In this document: positions 18,180-27,140 of the stretch, in pieces | Position numbering within the stretch: position 1 is the stretch's first letter | Layout of the letters: each line of letters opens with the position of its first letter | Origin: Jeotgalibacillus campisalis | GTDB taxonomy: Bacteria; Bacillota; Bacilli; Bacillales; Jeotgalibacillaceae | Reading direction: 5' to 3' | DNA length: 64,000 nt | Assembly (NCBI RefSeq): GCF_000829515.1 | Contig: NZ_JXRR01000008.1 | Location: 124,001 to 188,000 of the forward strand | Translations under genes and position numbers: made by a program | The notes under the pieces: model-generated | Told to the model about the DNA's origin: nothing | The model's database searches: none | What the model saw: the letters and a program-made list of their open reading frames with translations, nothing else

Positions 18180-18320
18180 AGAAACTTTTTTTCAAGGGGA
18201 CTAGACGGGACAGAAGACGAGAACCTGCAGATGCGACAGCATCAAAGTAACTCACCTCCCGCCACGCGGAAAGCATGGGTCTCCACTTAGCCAAGGAGTC
18301 AGTCTCCCGTATAGTCTTAA
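18180..18320. repeat. Dispersed Bacillaceae-type non-coding repeat (one copy)
   Basis: This GC-richer intergenic block lies between convergent genes and contains GACGGGACAGAAGACGAG, a GATGC-GACA-GCATC hairpin (18230-18243), CTCACCTCCCGCC, CGCGGAAAGC and GGAGTCAGTCTCCC. These motifs strongly recall repeats scattered in intergenic regions of Bacillus relatives. The assignment is from memory of such motifs. No second full copy lies in this window. Confidence 0.45.
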
Positions 18321-18333
18321 ATCTCAAGTTGGA

Positions 18334-19641
18334 TTACATATTTTGCTCGGCCTTTGTCAGCAGATTGCTCGTCAGAACAGATAATCCTTCAGTTGTGTGG
18401 CTGATTTCCTGAATGGAGTCGACGATTTTATCTAAATCCTGCTTGTTGCGGCCAAACATGCCAATATAATTTTCCATTTCCGTTTTAACGGTAAATAAGC
18501 CTCTTTTCACTTCCTGGAGCTTGGTCTGAGAGTCCTTATTTGATTGCGTAATGTCTTCCATTTGAGAAACAAGCTTGGTGATGCTGGCATTATTTTTGCC
18601 AATCAGCGTATTAATGCTGTTGCTCATTTCTTTCGAGTTTTCAGCAAGCTTTCGCACCTCGCTTGCCACGACAGAGAATCCTTTTCCATGCTCGCCGGCA
18701 CGCGCTGCTTCAATCGAAGCATTTAGAGCTAAAAGGTTGGTCTGGTCTGCGATGGCTTCAATTCCCTGCGTCATGCGGATGATTTCTTCAGAGGTTTCTT
18801 TTAAGTCCTGTATACCGGAAAGAGAAGTATTAACTTTATCGGTTGATTGGATAAATTGCACTTCCATATTCTCCATCTGCTCTTCATTTTGGATGGTCAG
18901 GCCGACAAGGTTCTTGCTCGTTTTCTCCGTTTGCCCTGTTTCTTCGAGAATCTGAGCCGCCCGTAAACTGGTATCTGAAATGGCGGCCTCGGTTTGCTCA
19001 ACAGAAGCTGCGACTTCCTGGCTCACTGACACAATCTCCTGTTGAAGATTCAGCCTCAAATCATTCGCTTCATTAATTTCTTTCAGTCGTGCATCCATGT
19101 ACTGGTTTATCACAATCTGTGAATCTAGATTCATGGCGTGAGAAACGGCCTGTATTGCTTCTGCTAAAAGCGCGGGCTGCTTTTGATAATGCTCAACAAT
19201 CTTTGGAATTAACAGTGTATTAAAAGCAGAGTATGAGGCTATAAACCAAGTAACGGGTACAAAATTGCGATTATGTGTACTCCCCATTCTCTTGCGCATT
19301 TGAAGAAAATCTTCATCTATTTTGCCGGTCAACAGACTTCCAAAGTAATCACTGAATACTTTCTTCAGTCGTTCGCGAGTTGAATGATTTTGAGCGATCT
19401 GAGCCATTTCCGGGCTTTTCATAAGGTGATCAAGTACGCTTTCGAGCACATCATCAAGGATTGATTCCATGAGTGGAGCCATTTCCTTCAATGTATTTAC
19501 TTGAGCCTGCGTATAGCCCATATAATATAATCTGTCAGATAAACTTTTATCTGAAGCTGCGGCAATAGCGGATTTTTCAGGAAATTCGATCGATGCATTG
19601 AACAATAAGTGATTCTTTTTTTCCTTTGTAAATGGGAACAT
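18334..19641 (-). CDS. hemAT: Globin-coupled chemotaxis sensor, HemAT-like
   Basis: From the ATG at 19641 (7 nt after GGAGG) the 435-aa soluble protein has an N-terminal protoglobin domain (about 1-180) and a C-terminal methyl-accepting signalling domain with the hairpin [20 protein letters not shown]. The proximal heme ligand His123 in RMGSTHNRN falls at the same number as in B. subtilis HemAT, and Trp132 is conserved. The distal oxygen-pocket residues Tyr70 and Thr95 of that protein correspond here to Leu70 and Val95. It should signal heme-ligand state to CheA. Ligand preference may differ from classical HemAT. Confidence 0.9.
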   Translation of the reverse strand: MFPFTKEKKNHLLFNASIEFPEKSAIAAASDKSLSDRLYYMGYTQAQVNTLKEMAPLMESILDDVLESVLDHLMKSPEMAQIAQNHSTRERLKKVFSDYFGSLLTGKIDEDFLQMRKRMGSTHNRNFVPVTWFIASYSAFNTLLIPKIVEHYQKQPALLAEAIQAVSHAMNLDSQIVINQYMDARLKEINEANDLRLNLQQEIVSVSQEVAASVEQTEAAISDTSLRAAQILEETGQTEKTSKNLVGLTIQNEEQMENMEVQFIQSTDKVNTSLSGIQDLKETSEEIIRMTQGIEAIADQTNLLALNASIEAARAGEHGKGFSVVASEVRKLAENSKEMSNSINTLIGKNNASITKLVSQMEDITQSNKDSQTKLQEVKRGLFTVKTEMENYIGMFGRNKQDLDKIVDSIQEISHTTEGLSVLTSNLLTKAEQNM

Positions 19642-19795
19642 GGGCTTCCTCCGATTTTCTTCTGATTCTTCTATGGATCTTTCATTGAAACAAAGACAAG
19701 TCACTCGAAAAATTCCAAAAATAGTATGCTATACATGCTTTTATACTTAATATCGGAATAGTTCTACCATTATTAATACGTGAGCAAAAGAAAGC

Positions 19796-19824
19796 AAAAA
19801 TAAAACCCGTCAAAAAATGACGGG
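19796..19824 (-). terminator. Terminator of the ydbST operon
   Basis: On the minus strand, CCCGTCA and TGACGGG flank a 5-nt loop and are followed by a T-rich run. It lies about 50 bp after the ydbT stop. Confidence 0.8.
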
Positions 19825-19872
19825 CGGTAAAGTGGTCGGCGCTGCATGGAGGCGAGCGCTGCGCCTTTATGG

Positions 19873-21297
19873 TTATTGTTTAAGTTTAAACCAGCGATAA
19901 AAGTCACTGACATCTTCTTTAGGGACATCTGCTAATTGACTGACATGAACAGGCTTCGAACGGTTGGAAAATTCAAGAGTAGACACACCGAACTTTCGTT
20001 GAATCCAGGAGTGGCGGACTTGAATTTGCTGGATACGTTCTATCCTGGTTAAAAAGGTTTCGTTGGAAAAGCCGCCTTTTCTCGTCTGAATAAAGTCACC
20101 ATGTCGAAGATAGCTTGTAAACAGGTAGTCGAGCACACGGGATACTATGGCTAAAAGAAATACAATACCAGTAATCCAGAGCCATTCACGCTGGAAAATA
20201 AACAAGCCTATTCCGACGATCAGGGTACCGTAATAGGGAGAAATCAATTTCAAAAGCAAGACTTTTCTAGGCAGCTTTTTCATGTTTTCTTCAATATGAT
20301 AATGAGGCAATAGTTCATTCGTTAAACGATACGCCTCTTGTCTGGACATGAAAGGATAAAGTGAATTGGTTTCCTGTTTGCCATCTCCCATTTTTCCGGC
20401 ACTCACCAATTTAACCTCTGCCATATTCAATAGTCTTTTTATAAAAGATTGATGAATGGTGATGGCTTGAACTTTCTTTTTAGGTATCGAAAAGGAAGAA
20501 GTCGAAAGCACTCCTTTTTGAATGTAAATCCGCTCATCATCCGCAGAAATCTCATAATTTCCATATTTGATGACAGTTTGGATGTAGCCAATTCCTACTG
20601 ATAAGATCATTGCAGCTATAAAGATAGGAACCAGCAGCCACAAATGATTTGCAAAATAGGAAAATATGTTTTGGGCTGATTCATCCAGGCTGAAAAAATC
20701 ATCAACTTGAAAATAGAGGGCGGCTAAAATAGGAAAAATGGCAAGAAAGCTGAAGGAAGTAAAAGCGGCCTTCAATGTATCTTTTTTAGTAGAGCGAAAA
20801 TAAATCGTTTTGTTGGCCGGCTCATCTTCTTCCTCTTCATCATCAGACCCTTTTTGATCATTTACCACTTTTAAAATTTGCTGTGCTTCATCAAAAGAAA
20901 GAACAGTGAACTTAACGGAAGACTGTGCATCACTCGTTCCTGTTTCAAGAGATAGAGAGGTTAAGCCAAGCATTCGATGTAAAAAATTTGTGCTGGTTTG
21001 ATTGTTTTGAATTCGTTCAAACGGAACGGTGCGCTGTTGTTTTACAAAAACACCTTCACGGAGAATAATCGATTCGTTTTTTATCTGATAGGTGTGAAAG
21101 ATCCACTTCAAAACCATATGGATCAGTGTCCAGATTGCGAAAAAGATAAAAAGGTATTTCGCCCACAGAACCCAACCCGTATTGGTTCCGGCTCTTAAGA
21201 TAAATAAAAAGAATATAAAGATAAAGCTGTTTTTCAGAAACGAAAAAAATTCAAATAAAAGCCATGCAGGATGATATCGTTTCGGTTGTGTCATCAT
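19873..21297 (-). CDS. ydbT: YdbT-like membrane protein with three bacterial PH domains
   Basis: The 474-aa protein alternates membrane helices with three bPH2 domains, seen as related segments starting near TYQIKNESIILREGVF, NYEISADDERIYIQKG and SYLRHGDFIQTRKGGF, each followed by an I-hydrophobic-hydrophobic pattern. In B. subtilis, ydbS-ydbT contribute to resistance to antimicrobial peptides; the mechanism is unclear. It overlaps the upstream ydbS-like gene by 4 bp, so the two are translationally coupled. An acidic spacer with EDDEEEE-like composition lies near residue 150. Confidence 0.85.
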   Translation of the reverse strand: MMTQPKRYHPAWLLFEFFSFLKNSFIFIFFLFILRAGTNTGWVLWAKYLFIFFAIWTLIHMVLKWIFHTYQIKNESIILREGVFVKQQRTVPFERIQNNQTSTNFLHRMLGLTSLSLETGTSDAQSSVKFTVLSFDEAQQILKVVNDQKGSDDEEEEDEPANKTIYFRSTKKDTLKAAFTSFSFLAIFPILAALYFQVDDFFSLDESAQNIFSYFANHLWLLVPIFIAAMILSVGIGYIQTVIKYGNYEISADDERIYIQKGVLSTSSFSIPKKKVQAITIHQSFIKRLLNMAEVKLVSAGKMGDGKQETNSLYPFMSRQEAYRLTNELLPHYHIEENMKKLPRKVLLLKLISPYYGTLIVGIGLFIFQREWLWITGIVFLLAIVSRVLDYLFTSYLRHGDFIQTRKGGFSNETFLTRIERIQQIQVRHSWIQRKFGVSTLEFSNRSKPVHVSQLADVPKEDVSDFYRWFKLKQ

Positions 21298-21809
21298 TCC
21301 TTTTCTTCCCTTTCTGCATCTGTGTCCTTCACTTTAGCAAAAACGGCAATCTGTGAGCGCAGCGCGATGGCTTCATCTTTATGAATGGCTGGGATCGTGT
21401 GACTTGATGTTGTCGTCCCAATTTTAACATTATAGAGATCATGCTTACGTAAAAATGGTCCCTGATCAGTCGTCACATACTCCACTTTTTCCATTGGAAT
21501 AAGGGTATGGTACTGGTTGAACCGGCCATGCTTCAATTGTACGAACTCCTCATCAATTTCATAGCGCCAGGACTTTTGAAGGAAAGCCGGTTCTATAAAG
21601 ATGGAGAAGACGGCAGAAATAATCATCAATCCGATTAAAATGTAAAGAAGGGGATCAATCCATCCAACCCATTGAAAGGTTTGGCTGAAATAAAGAAGAG
21701 CCCCTAAAATGGCTAGAACAATTGTGTGTCCAATGGTGTTCGTAACCCGCCAAATACCAATAATCTTTGAAGAAATTTTCTGTGATGGTTCTGTTATATG
21801 TAAATACAT
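21294..21809 (-). CDS. ydbS: YdbS-like bPH2 membrane protein
   Basis: This 171-aa protein has two N-terminal membrane helices and one bPH2 domain (WRYEIDEEFVQLKHGRFNQY then PMEKVEYVTTDQGPF). The ATG at 21809 has 8-nt spacing from AGAGG; a GTG at 21818 overlaps that site. It forms a two-gene operon with ydbT, as in B. subtilis, and probably a membrane complex with its product. Confidence 0.85.
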   Translation of the reverse strand: MYLHITEPSQKISSKIIGIWRVTNTIGHTIVLAILGALLYFSQTFQWVGWIDPLLYILIGLMIISAVFSIFIEPAFLQKSWRYEIDEEFVQLKHGRFNQYHTLIPMEKVEYVTTDQGPFLRKHDLYNVKIGTTTSSHTIPAIHKDEAIALRSQIAVFAKVKDTDAEREEKE

Positions 21810-21986
21810 TTCGTTCACCTCTAATATGGTGTACGGTTCAAGTGGAAAAATGTTTCAGAATCTTCAAGCCTCTTTGTCCTTCATTTTGCAGAAGAAAGTA
21901 GAGTAGTAAGTCGAGGATGTATGATACAATTAATGGAAAACACATAATAGTCTGTTTTTTTATGTGACAGCAGGGGAGGAAACTGA

Positions 21987-22616
21987 ATGGAAGGTAAGGG
22001 GGAAAGTCTTTTTACAGGCGGAAAACAGAATCATTTTTCTATTGACCGGTCATTTCAAGAAGAATTTACGCGGCAGTTTATTTCTTCAACAGAAGAGGTG
22101 GAACCAGGCTTTTATTCCTTACATTCAGGTACAAATAAGTATGACATGATGATACCAGTGGAAACAATTGTCGATGGAATGAGCTACACACTGGGATCTA
22201 ACATGGATTATGAGTCCTTCTTATGCTATATCGAGCGTGGTGAATGGGGGACGGCTCATCTCCAAGTGACATTTTTTGCAGTAAATAATATGCGGTTTGT
22301 GCAGGACTATTTAGCTGTCACCCAATCTCATGCAGGAGAAAAGCTGGAATTTGATAAAACTATTCTGCCATTAAAAGATCTTTACGTGGCGCTTGGTGCC
22401 GATCACCGTTTAAACAAAGTAAAAAGAAGCGGATACATAGGATATATACAAAATACAGCAGGCAACGGAGGGATGCAGTTTTATTATGACATCTTTATGA
22501 AACCTGAGTCAGCCGTGCTGCATCAAGAAATAAAAGCTAGTGAAAAAGAGACATTCCACCGTATCATGCGATCTGTATCGTTTCTTTCTGAAGGCGGTGC
22601 CGCAAATGAATCCTGA
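21987..22616 (+). CDS. Unknown protein, first gene of a two-gene unit
   Basis: I do not recognise this 209-aa protein. It has no signal peptide or membrane helix. It starts behind a perfect GGGAGG site, and its tail overlaps the next gene by 11 bp. A mixed alpha/beta make-up is suggested by segments such as AHLQVTFFAVNNMRFVQDYL and GGMQFYYDIFMKP. The tight coupling to the lipase-like gene suggests a shared job, for example chaperone, immunity or regulatory partner; this is conjecture. Confidence 0.65.
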   Translation: MEGKGESLFTGGKQNHFSIDRSFQEEFTRQFISSTEEVEPGFYSLHSGTNKYDMMIPVETIVDGMSYTLGSNMDYESFLCYIERGEWGTAHLQVTFFAVNNMRFVQDYLAVTQSHAGEKLEFDKTILPLKDLYVALGADHRLNKVKRSGYIGYIQNTAGNGGMQFYYDIFMKPESAVLHQEIKASEKETFHRIMRSVSFLSEGGAANES

Positions 22617-24012
22617 ATTGCTGTCAACCGATGCTATCAGGCTCCGTGTTATTGAGGCAGAATACGATAATCTTACAAAACCTCTCTTTATTGAAAAAGT
22701 GCAGCAGATCTATTTTGAAGAAACCGGAAATCATCTTGAAGGGTCGATAGAAGTGTTGTGGACAACAGATGTGGAAGCGCTTAAGGGGGATACTTCGGGA
22801 TACAATGGCACAGCGATTCATTTTCATTCTGCTCCTGACACCATTAACCAGCTTTATATTATTTCACAAGGAACCATTGATTCAGGGGATTGGTATTACA
22901 ATATCAGCTCGTTATTAGGAGGCGATCAGGCCTACCAGGCCACTAGTGCTGGTATTTTTAAAAATTACGCTCTCAGACGCTTTAGCAAACTAGATGGGGA
23001 CAGTCCTATTGTAATCGGCCTTGCTCATTCCCTTGCCCACAACAACAACGCAAGTTCTCAATTAATCACCAATGGTTTTCATAAGCTGTACAGTGTCAAC
23101 GGTGCCCAGCCAAGTGTCTATCAGCTCGCTCTGACAGACCGGAATCTAAGGAGCGGGTTAATCAGTGCCTTCCCGGAAATATTAACGGACCCATCAGCCA
23201 TTTATACACTACCCCCAGCCAGTTTAACCGCGTTTGCAGAGGCCTATTATAACGAAAAAACGGAAGGGATCGATCAGCTTATTTCTGAGGATGACCCCAT
23301 TTACGCAATCAGCAGCATCAGGGGTTTTTTTACGGCAGGAAGGGTCCGCATGATAGATACGAACCCGGGAACAAGCGGGCTGCGCTCGATGGCAGAAAAA
23401 GTACCGGACAGCTTTGTTGCAAGACTGCAGCGTCTTGCGCAGGAATATGCGGCTGCATTCAGAGAAGGCAACTATGTGAAAGGGATTGAAGCGCTTACAG
23501 GAATCAACGTGGCATTATTCGCAGGTGTCAGTCGATTACTAGGCGTGCTGAAAATTTACTTTACTCAATCCGCTCAAATCGATGAAATGATACGACGTAT
23601 GAACGAAAGAATCCCCCCCCTATTTCAGTTGTTAAAATTAGTAACGCAAAAAAGGGTGCCCATCTGGAACGCCTTCTTTTCTAACTATTTTATTACCGAG
23701 GAACAAAAAAAGCTTCTAATTCTTGAAACAGAGAGAATAGAGGAAAATGGTCAAAAGGCAATTGAACTAATTGAAAAGGTACATGCCAGAAGAGACCTAG
23801 GGTCATATCCCGTCCTGCCCGCTCAAAAAGGAGCGCGATGGATTCCTGTCACGGATCTTTATTACGGTATCCGTTTATACTTTCTGGTTAAAAGATTGAG
23901 GACCAATGTTAAAAAAATGGTTGAAACCCTTAAACCCGTATACTGTGACATCCTGAACAGCCACAGTATAGTAGAAATGCTGCAGGCACTAAAAAAAGAA
24001 AAACATTCTTAA
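22606..24012 (+). CDS. Lipase-3-like alpha/beta-hydrolase with helical tail (DUF6792-type)
   Basis: The 468-aa product starts at ATG 22606 inside the end of the previous gene. Residues 80-180 read like a class-3 lipase core: LYIISQGTIDSGDWYYN resembles the oxyanion FRGT...DW block, and IVIGLAHSLAHNN (Ser142) resembles the GHSLGG nucleophile elbow. After about residue 260 the chain becomes largely helical. No signal peptide, LXG or WXG motif is visible. I associate it with the DUF6792 family from memory. Enzyme activity and location are unproven. A run of eight Cs occurs at 23613-23620 within the coding sequence. Confidence 0.7.
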   Translation: MNPELLSTDAIRLRVIEAEYDNLTKPLFIEKVQQIYFEETGNHLEGSIEVLWTTDVEALKGDTSGYNGTAIHFHSAPDTINQLYIISQGTIDSGDWYYNISSLLGGDQAYQATSAGIFKNYALRRFSKLDGDSPIVIGLAHSLAHNNNASSQLITNGFHKLYSVNGAQPSVYQLALTDRNLRSGLISAFPEILTDPSAIYTLPPASLTAFAEAYYNEKTEGIDQLISEDDPIYAISSIRGFFTAGRVRMIDTNPGTSGLRSMAEKVPDSFVARLQRLAQEYAAAFREGNYVKGIEALTGINVALFAGVSRLLGVLKIYFTQSAQIDEMIRRMNERIPPLFQLLKLVTQKRVPIWNAFFSNYFITEEQKKLLILETERIEENGQKAIELIEKVHARRDLGSYPVLPAQKGARWIPVTDLYYGIRLYFLVKRLRTNVKKMVETLKPVYCDILNSHSIVEMLQALKKEKHS

Positions 24013-24045
24013 AGGTTTTAGGCCATACGGCTTAGAACCTTTTAG
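24011..24045 (+). terminator. Terminator after the lipase-like gene
   Basis: The imperfect hairpin AAAGGTT...GGCC / GGC...AACCTTT is directly followed by a short T-rich stretch at the end of the two-gene unit. Confidence 0.55.
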
Positions 24046-24230
24046 TTTGACTACCAGAAAAAAGCGCAGGAAATCAGAGAATCGTTTCTTTTCAACGGTA
24101 AAACGTATAGGGGACGTTGCAGTCAGGAAAACTAGAGAGGACGGGTATTTCTTGAATGCATGCCGATTAAGTTGCTCTTAAATGGGGTAAGGGACAATAG
24201 TAGCTATACTAAAGGAATGAGGGTGGAGAC

Positions 24231-24722
24231 ATGAACCGCGGAATTATTACAGCGATATCAGCAATAGGAATTGCTCAGGGCTTAAAAGTGTTTACCAATA
24301 AGAAACTGACCGGTAACTGGGACTGGCGGCCATTATTCCAAACGGGAGGCATGCCGAGCTCCCATTCAGCTGGAGTTGCGTCATTAGCAGCCTATGTAGC
24401 CGCCAATCGCGGAACCCGGCACATTGAAACCGCCATCGCAGTCGTATTTGGATCGATTGTTATGTATGACGCCCAGGGGGTAAGACGTCACACGGGAGAA
24501 ATAGCCCGCTTAGTGAACGACCTGGAGGACCATTTTGAAGTGATTTCCGGAGACTATCCAAGTCTGGAATATACAAAACGCGAAAAAGATCTGAAGGAAT
24601 TGCTCGGTCACCAGCCAATCGAGGTAGTAGGTGGTGCACTGTTTGGCATCCTTTATGGAATTATCATAGCGAAATTTGAAGATAAGACATTAGGTAAAGT
24701 GGAAGAAATCTTAGAAAACTAG
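24231..24722 (+). CDS. yuiD: Divergent PAP2-family membrane protein (YuiD-like)
   Basis: This 163-aa membrane protein carries GGMPSSHSAGVASLAAY, the PSSH core of the acid phosphatase/PAP2 superfamily, and DAQGVRRHTGEIARL with an Arg/His pair. It matches the divergent PAP2 (YuiD) family in length. Such proteins are presumed membrane phosphatases, but the substrate is unknown. The ATG follows GGGTGGAG. The gene ends at a CCTGGGAC-type terminator. Confidence 0.9.
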   Translation: MNRGIITAISAIGIAQGLKVFTNKKLTGNWDWRPLFQTGGMPSSHSAGVASLAAYVAANRGTRHIETAIAVVFGSIVMYDAQGVRRHTGEIARLVNDLEDHFEVISGDYPSLEYTKREKDLKELLGHQPIEVVGGALFGILYGIIIAKFEDKTLGKVEEILEN

Positions 24723-24752
24723 ATTTCTGCCTACATAATCATAAGAAGAAAC

Positions 24753-24785
24753 AGCCTGGGACCATTGTGTGTCTCAGGCTTTTTG
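24753..24785 (+). terminator. Terminator, CCTGGGAC/GTCTCAGG type
   Basis: AGCCTGGGAC and GTCTCAGGCT arms with an 8-nt loop are followed by TTTT. The hairpin closely resembles those at 25463 and 8863. Confidence 0.8.
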
Positions 24786-25018
24786 GGCGGTTCACTAGTC
24801 TTCTTCAACTAAATTTTTGTCACTATTGGGATCATGAAGGCTGTATGCGACTGTGACAATAGCATACCAAACGCCGCCTCACTACGATTGCATTTGCTCT
24901 ACTTTAACGACATGTCGCTGCCATGGCTATAGTCTATCTGCTAGGAACACATTCAATAGTTTAGATCAGATGCCAAAAAGGAATGGAATTATATTGAATC
25001 TAATGAAGGAGTGGAAAT

Positions 25019-25366
25019 ATGATCTTAAATGGAGAAAAGATTTTAGACCGCTACAGAAAAGGAATTGAAGAGGTAAATGAATCTTTGCCTGAAGCTATAA
25101 GTGAGTACAATCGCTTTACAGGGAAAGCATTCGAGAGTGGTGAGATTGACCGCTCGCAAAAGCATCTGACAGCTCTGGCAATTGCAGTCAAGGATGGAGA
25201 TGAGTCAAGTATCGCTTATCATATGGATCAGTGTATCGGATACGATTGCACCGATCAGGAGATTCATGAAACGATGATGGTTGCAGCAGCCTATGGCGGA
25301 GGTTCAGCTATGAGTCATGGTGTGACGATGGGGCTGGAATTGTTAAAGCAGTTTCGAAACAGATAA
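25019..25366 (+). CDS. Carboxymuconolactone decarboxylase (AhpD-like) family protein lacking CxxC
   Basis: This 115-aa all-helical protein matches the CMD fold: HLTALAIAVKDGDESSIAYH, then QEIHETMMVAAAYGGGSAMSHG. In redox-active AhpD-like members the central helix reads CxxCxxxH. Here the equivalent is SSIAYH, so both cysteines are absent although the His is kept. Two other cysteines lie just after (QCIGYDC). Peroxidase or disulfide activity is therefore doubtful. The ATG follows AAGGAGTGG. Confidence 0.8.
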   Translation: MILNGEKILDRYRKGIEEVNESLPEAISEYNRFTGKAFESGEIDRSQKHLTALAIAVKDGDESSIAYHMDQCIGYDCTDQEIHETMMVAAAYGGGSAMSHGVTMGLELLKQFRNR

Positions 25367-25462
25367 GGATTCACGGCATATTGACTGCTAATGGATGACT
25401 TATATCATTCATCTACTGGCTAGATGGTTTTTTGTTTACCAACTAAAATTCAAAATGAAAGG

Positions 25463-25490
25463 GCCTGGGACCAAAGTGTCTCAGGCTTTT
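25463..25490 (+). terminator. Terminator, CCTGGGAC/GTCTCAGG type
   Basis: GCCTGGGAC and GTCTCAGGC arms with a 6-nt loop are followed by TTTT. It is a near-copy of the hairpin at 24753, with a similar flank (TTTTCGGGTGGTTC versus TTTTTGGGCGGTTC). Confidence 0.8.
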
Positions 25491-25532
25491 CGGGTGGTTC
25501 TGCGCCAATACTTATACTCATTTTTTCACCAG

Positions 25533-26561
25533 CTAAGGTGTTAACAACCGGGTCACGTTCAGCCGCGCCTTTTTTATTCCTTCATACGAGTTGATCACTG
25601 TATAGAGAATGACCGTGAGGATGGAGGTCAGGCACAGCCACTGAAGTCCAATTATTAACTCAGCATGTGACTGGCCCAGCTGTTCCTGCATATAGGAAAT
25701 AAATGCTGGATTAAAAAGAGCTGGCCTGCTTGCAACTGCGGCAAAAAATGCAAGGAAGATGCCATTCCGAGCCATATTGAGTAATGCAAGGTGCTGCGTC
25801 CATTGTCCAAGCACCCATTTATAAACGGCTAACGCTGCTTCTATGGCGATTAATAAGATGACAAATGGCCAAAAATACAGCAGAACTTCTTCGTTAAAAA
25901 CAGGAATAGAGCTTTTAAAGCCAATCCCCACTCGTTCAAACACTGCAATGAGGTGAGAAGCATTAAAATACAGCCCCGCCAAAACAGCAGTCCAGATTAA
26001 ATTCCAGATAACTTTAGATTTAGTGATCCGCTTCTTTTTGGGTAGTGTATGAACATGTGTTAAGTCGTCAGGACTCCAACGTGAACGAGCACCCGATTGA
26101 GGAGAGGAATCGGGAATCACACCTGATTTTTCAATAAAAGCAAAAACAATTGTCATCCAAAAAAATAGCTGAGCTCCGACCATAAATGACTGTCCCACTA
26201 CGTTGAATAAGGTTTGAAGCAAAAGAGAGCCAGGGTCTATTTCCCCTGAAATCGAAGTTAGAGAGAAAATGATTTGGGTCACGAGAACAACGGCTAATGT
26301 CATAATCAGTGAAAGTTTTAAAATGGACAGGTAGTGTTCATAAAAAGCCGGACCGATCAAAAATGTCGGCCTGCCAGTAAAATTGTGTGCAAGCTTTGCA
26401 GGATCCCCAAGCTTTGTAAGCTGTTCTTTAATCTCTTCCTCAGTCGAATCTTCCGAAAGCATATCCTGGATGGACGAATGCAGCTCTAATGCAATATCTT
26501 CTCTGATCTTAAGGGGCAGCCGCCGGGTCACCTCATAGACATACAGGTCAATAAGCTTCAT
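25533..26561 (-). CDS. HAAS-domain integral membrane protein
   Basis: The 342-aa product starts at ATG 26561 behind GGAAGGAGA. Residues 1-65 form a HAAS-type signalling domain (LYVYEVTRRLPLKIREDIAL, then EEIKEQLTKLGDPAKLAHNF). About seven membrane helices follow. HAAS proteins are typically paired with PadR regulators, exactly as here: the start overlaps the padR gene by 14 bp. The role is presumed envelope sensing; the signal is unknown. Confidence 0.85.
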   Translation of the reverse strand: MKLIDLYVYEVTRRLPLKIREDIALELHSSIQDMLSEDSTEEEIKEQLTKLGDPAKLAHNFTGRPTFLIGPAFYEHYLSILKLSLIMTLAVVLVTQIIFSLTSISGEIDPGSLLLQTLFNVVGQSFMVGAQLFFWMTIVFAFIEKSGVIPDSSPQSGARSRWSPDDLTHVHTLPKKKRITKSKVIWNLIWTAVLAGLYFNASHLIAVFERVGIGFKSSIPVFNEEVLLYFWPFVILLIAIEAALAVYKWVLGQWTQHLALLNMARNGIFLAFFAAVASRPALFNPAFISYMQEQLGQSHAELIIGLQWLCLTSILTVILYTVINSYEGIKKARLNVTRLLTP

Positions 26562-26895
26562 TTTGTCTCTCTCCTTCCAATAATTGCTGAAGCTCAAAAG
26601 AAGTTTTTAGCCATTCACCTTTTAGCTGCGCGTACACCTGTTTTCCATAGCTGCTGAGCACATAATATTTCCTTGGCCGACTCTCGCTTGTATCCCAGGA
26701 ACTCGTGACTAACTTTTGCTTTTCAAGACGCCTAAGCAAAGGATAAAGTGTACTTTGATCGATTGTAATGCCTGATTTTTCAAGCCGCTGCACAAGCGAA
26801 TACCCATACTGAGGAGTTTCTAACTGACTTAATGCAGCTAGCGTCAGCGTTCCCCGCCGCAATTCCGTGGCAAGAGAGGCAAATAGATCACTCAT
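26548..26895 (-). CDS. PadR-family transcriptional regulator
   Basis: This 115-aa protein has the PadR winged helix: LRRGTLTLAALSQLETPQYG, TIDQSTLYPLLRRLEKQKLV and SRPRKYYVLSSYGKQ. It is a short (subfamily 2) PadR without a long C-terminal helical domain. It leads the operon with the HAAS protein, and a dyad just upstream of its start is a likely autoregulatory operator. Confidence 0.92.
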   Translation of the reverse strand: MSDLFASLATELRRGTLTLAALSQLETPQYGYSLVQRLEKSGITIDQSTLYPLLRRLEKQKLVTSSWDTSESRPRKYYVLSSYGKQVYAQLKGEWLKTSFELQQLLEGERQNEAY

Positions 26896-26912
26896 TTCGT
26901 CACCTCTTTTCT

Positions 26913-26937
26913 TAATAGTATATGTCTTACACTATTA
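26913..26937. promoter_or_regulatory. Candidate PadR operator
   Basis: TAATAGT and ACTATTA form 7-bp arms around an 11-bp spacer. The site is 18 bp upstream of the padR start codon and is placed for autorepression. Confidence 0.5.
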
Positions 26938-27140
26938 TGATATTCACAATATCAGCATTAGAAAGTATTGATGGCGAAAATATCCAATCTGTTTATAAAC
27001 GATTACTGGAATACAAACGATTGAAAAACGACTTTCTCCAATGAACTTTACCTGTTTAATTTACTTAAACTAAGAAAAACCTTGCATTGAGAAAGGTTTT
27101 CATTTAGGATCAAGTTATCGATCATATAAGGACTGAATAG

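Noticed and set aside
24853-25068. 71-aa frame upstream of the CMD gene
   Set aside because: It overlaps the start and ribosome site of the well-supported CMD gene in another frame and has no ribosome site.
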